Below are positions 6,091-7,209 of a stretch of DNA of 7,209 bases, piece after piece. The notes under the pieces were generated by a model. It was not told the origin of the DNA, searched no databases, and saw nothing but the letters and a program-made list of their open reading frames with translations. A program made the translations under genes and the position numbers. Within the stretch, counting starts at the first letter, position 1; every line of letters begins with the position of its first letter. Source of the stretch: Erysipelotrichaceae bacterium (GTDB lineage: Bacteria; Bacillota_I; Bacilli_A; Erysipelotrichales; Erysipelotrichaceae); contig DOKQ01000126.1 in NCBI GenBank assembly GCA_003510215.1, forward strand, positions 1 through 7,209, written 5' to 3'.

Positions 6091-7209
6091 ATGAAGCCAC
6101 CTCTTTTATTAGTCGCTCTTCATCCCAAACATCAATCCCTAACTCACGTGCTTTACTCAATTTCGAACCAGCTGCTTCCCCCGCCACAACCAGATCGGTA
6201 CTTTTAGATACCGAGGATGTGACCTTAGCTCCTTTGGATTCTAGCCACGCCGTTGCTTCCTTACGGGTCATCTGTGAAAGCGACCCTGTAAGAACCACCG
6301 TCTTATTGGCAAGTGAAGCATGTTCACTCACTACCTTTTTGGCCTGTTCCATAACTAAACCTTCGCTCTTTAATATTTCAATCATTTCCCGACTTTTATC
6401 CAATGCAAAGAACGAGGTCACGGACTGTGCGATGGCAATCCCAATCTCATGAATAGACATCAACTCATCGATACTTGCTTCCATCAGTTTTTCCATCGAA
6501 CCAAAGTGTTCCGCAAGCAGCTGAGCTGCCTTTTCACCCACATGTCGAATCCCTAATCCATATAAAAGTTTAGACAATGCATTGGACTTGCTGGTTTCAA
6601 TCGCTTCAAGCAGTTTACTCACCGACTTTTCCCCAAATTTCTCCAAAGTCATCAGGGTTTCGCGATGGTCCTTTAACCGATAGATATCTTCGACACTGTT
6701 TAACAGTTTCATCTGATAGAACGTTTCCACGCGTTTGACACCAAGTCCATCAATGTTCATCGCATCTCTTGATGCAAAATGCGCAATGGATTCAACGATG
6801 CGAGCTGGACAGTCCACATTCATACAATACGTATCCGCTTCCCCATCCAGACGAACCAGGGTTGACTGACACATCGGACATTGCGTTGAAAACTGATAAG
6901 GCACACTCGAATCATCCCTAAACTGCGGCAATGAAACCACTACCTCCGGAATAATATCGCCAGCCTTGCGAACCATAACCTGATCACCTATACGAATATC
7001 TTTATTGGCAATGTAATCTTCATTATGCAGCTGAGCAAACCCAACAGTTGTGGCCGCAAGGGTCACAGGTGTTAACTGAGCATTCGGTGTGATTTTCCCC
7101 GTACGCCCAACGGTTAGAAAAATATTCTCCAGGGTTGTCTGAACTGTTTCCGCCGGAAACTTGTATGCAATTGCCCATCTTGGTGTTTTTGCAGTAAACC
7201 CAAGTTCTC
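6083..7209 (-). CDS. ligA: NAD+-dependent DNA ligase LigA, C-terminal part (5' end beyond window)
   Basis: LigA seals nicks during replication and repair using NAD+ as the adenylate donor. The window holds the last 374 residues; the frame is open to the window edge, so the ATG at 7066 is internal and not the start. It opens with LGFTAKTPRWAIAYKFPAE, the end of the adenylation domain (motif V region), followed by the OB-fold with VGRTGKITP and KAGDIIPEV. A Cys4 zinc finger uses Cys110, Cys113, Cys128 and Cys133 (numbered from the first complete codon). Helix-hairpin-helix repeats follow, including LYGLGIRHVGEKAAQLL, and a BRCT domain occupies about 299-370 with VVLTGSLS and the conserved Trp near the end. 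About 290 residues, including the NAD+-binding Ia domain and the catalytic Lys (KxDG) motif, are outside. It is the first gene seen in the operon, overlapping camS by 8 nt. All domains present look intact. Confidence 0.97.
   Translation of the reverse strand, partial: ELGFTAKTPRWAIAYKFPAETVQTTLENIFLTVGRTGKITPNAQLTPVTLAATTVGFAQLHNEDYIANKDIRIGDQVMVRKAGDIIPEVVVSLPQFRDDSSVPYQFSTQCPMCQSTLVRLDGEADTYCMNVDCPARIVESIAHFASRDAMNIDGLGVKRVETFYQMKLLNSVEDIYRLKDHRETLMTLEKFGEKSVSKLLEAIETSKSNALSKLLYGLGIRHVGEKAAQLLAEHFGSMEKLMEASIDELMSIHEIGIAIAQSVTSFFALDKSREMIEILKSEGLVMEQAKKVVSEHASLANKTVVLTGSLSQMTRKEATAWLESKGAKVTSSVSKSTDLVVAGEAAGSKLSKARELGIDVWDEERLIKEVASYD
6097..6104 (-). promoter_or_regulatory. camS ribosome binding site inside the ligA 3' end
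   Basis: AGAGGTGG, 6 nt before ATG 6090, supports that start for camS. It lies within the last codons of ligA, consistent with coupled translation of the two genes. Confidence 0.7.

Noticed and set aside
5081..6452. Plus-strand open frames at 5081-5308 and 6219-6452
   Set aside because: They are antisense to camS and to the ligA BRCT/helix-hairpin-helix region, short, and without family features.
1..7209. Mobile element, CRISPR array, tRNA/rRNA gene or phage remnant
   Set aside because: Nearly every base is in recognisable housekeeping genes; no transposase, long direct or inverted repeats, spacer array, or tRNA-like cloverleaf was seen.

Overview
The window is a densely packed run of housekeeping genes, all on the minus strand. 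In transcription order (right to left) they are: the 3' part of ligA (NAD+-dependent DNA ligase), camS (CamS-family lipoprotein), gatC, gatA and gatB (tRNA-dependent amidotransferase), a small one-helix membrane protein of unknown function, and the 5' part of an RlmD/RlmCD-type 23S rRNA uracil-5-methyltransferase. Both ends of the window cut through genes.

The organism is most likely a low-to-moderate GC Bacillota (Firmicutes). Evidence is the CamS lipoprotein (a Bacillota family), strong AAGGAG-type ribosome binding sites, and a ligA-camS-gatCAB-rlm order resembling that remembered for Bacillus and Staphylococcus. UGA is used as a stop (gatA) and Trp is encoded by TGG, so the code is the standard bacterial one, not the Mycoplasma one. 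The divergent GatA and the compact layout make me favour Erysipelotrichia or a relative, but this is inference from protein style only.

Layout: from ligA to gatB the genes overlap or nearly touch (ligA/camS overlap 8 nt, camS/gatC gap 10 nt, gatC/gatA overlap 11 nt, gatA/gatB overlap 4 nt), so this looks like one operon with translational coupling. A 55-nt gap with a strong ribosome binding site follows before the membrane protein gene. Its stop codon lies in a perfect 8-bp hairpin with a U-run, a good candidate terminator for the whole transcript. rlmD starts only about 10 nt after that hairpin, with a poor ribosome binding site.

Together the genes cover DNA strand joining, formation of Gln-tRNAGln (and/or Asn-tRNAAsn) by transamidation, rRNA modification and two envelope proteins. 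I see no mobile element, CRISPR array, tRNA or rRNA gene, and no convincing new system. The most notable points are an Asp in place of the usual Gly next to the GatA nucleophile, the unidentified membrane protein in the gatB-rlm interval, and the terminator/rlmD junction.
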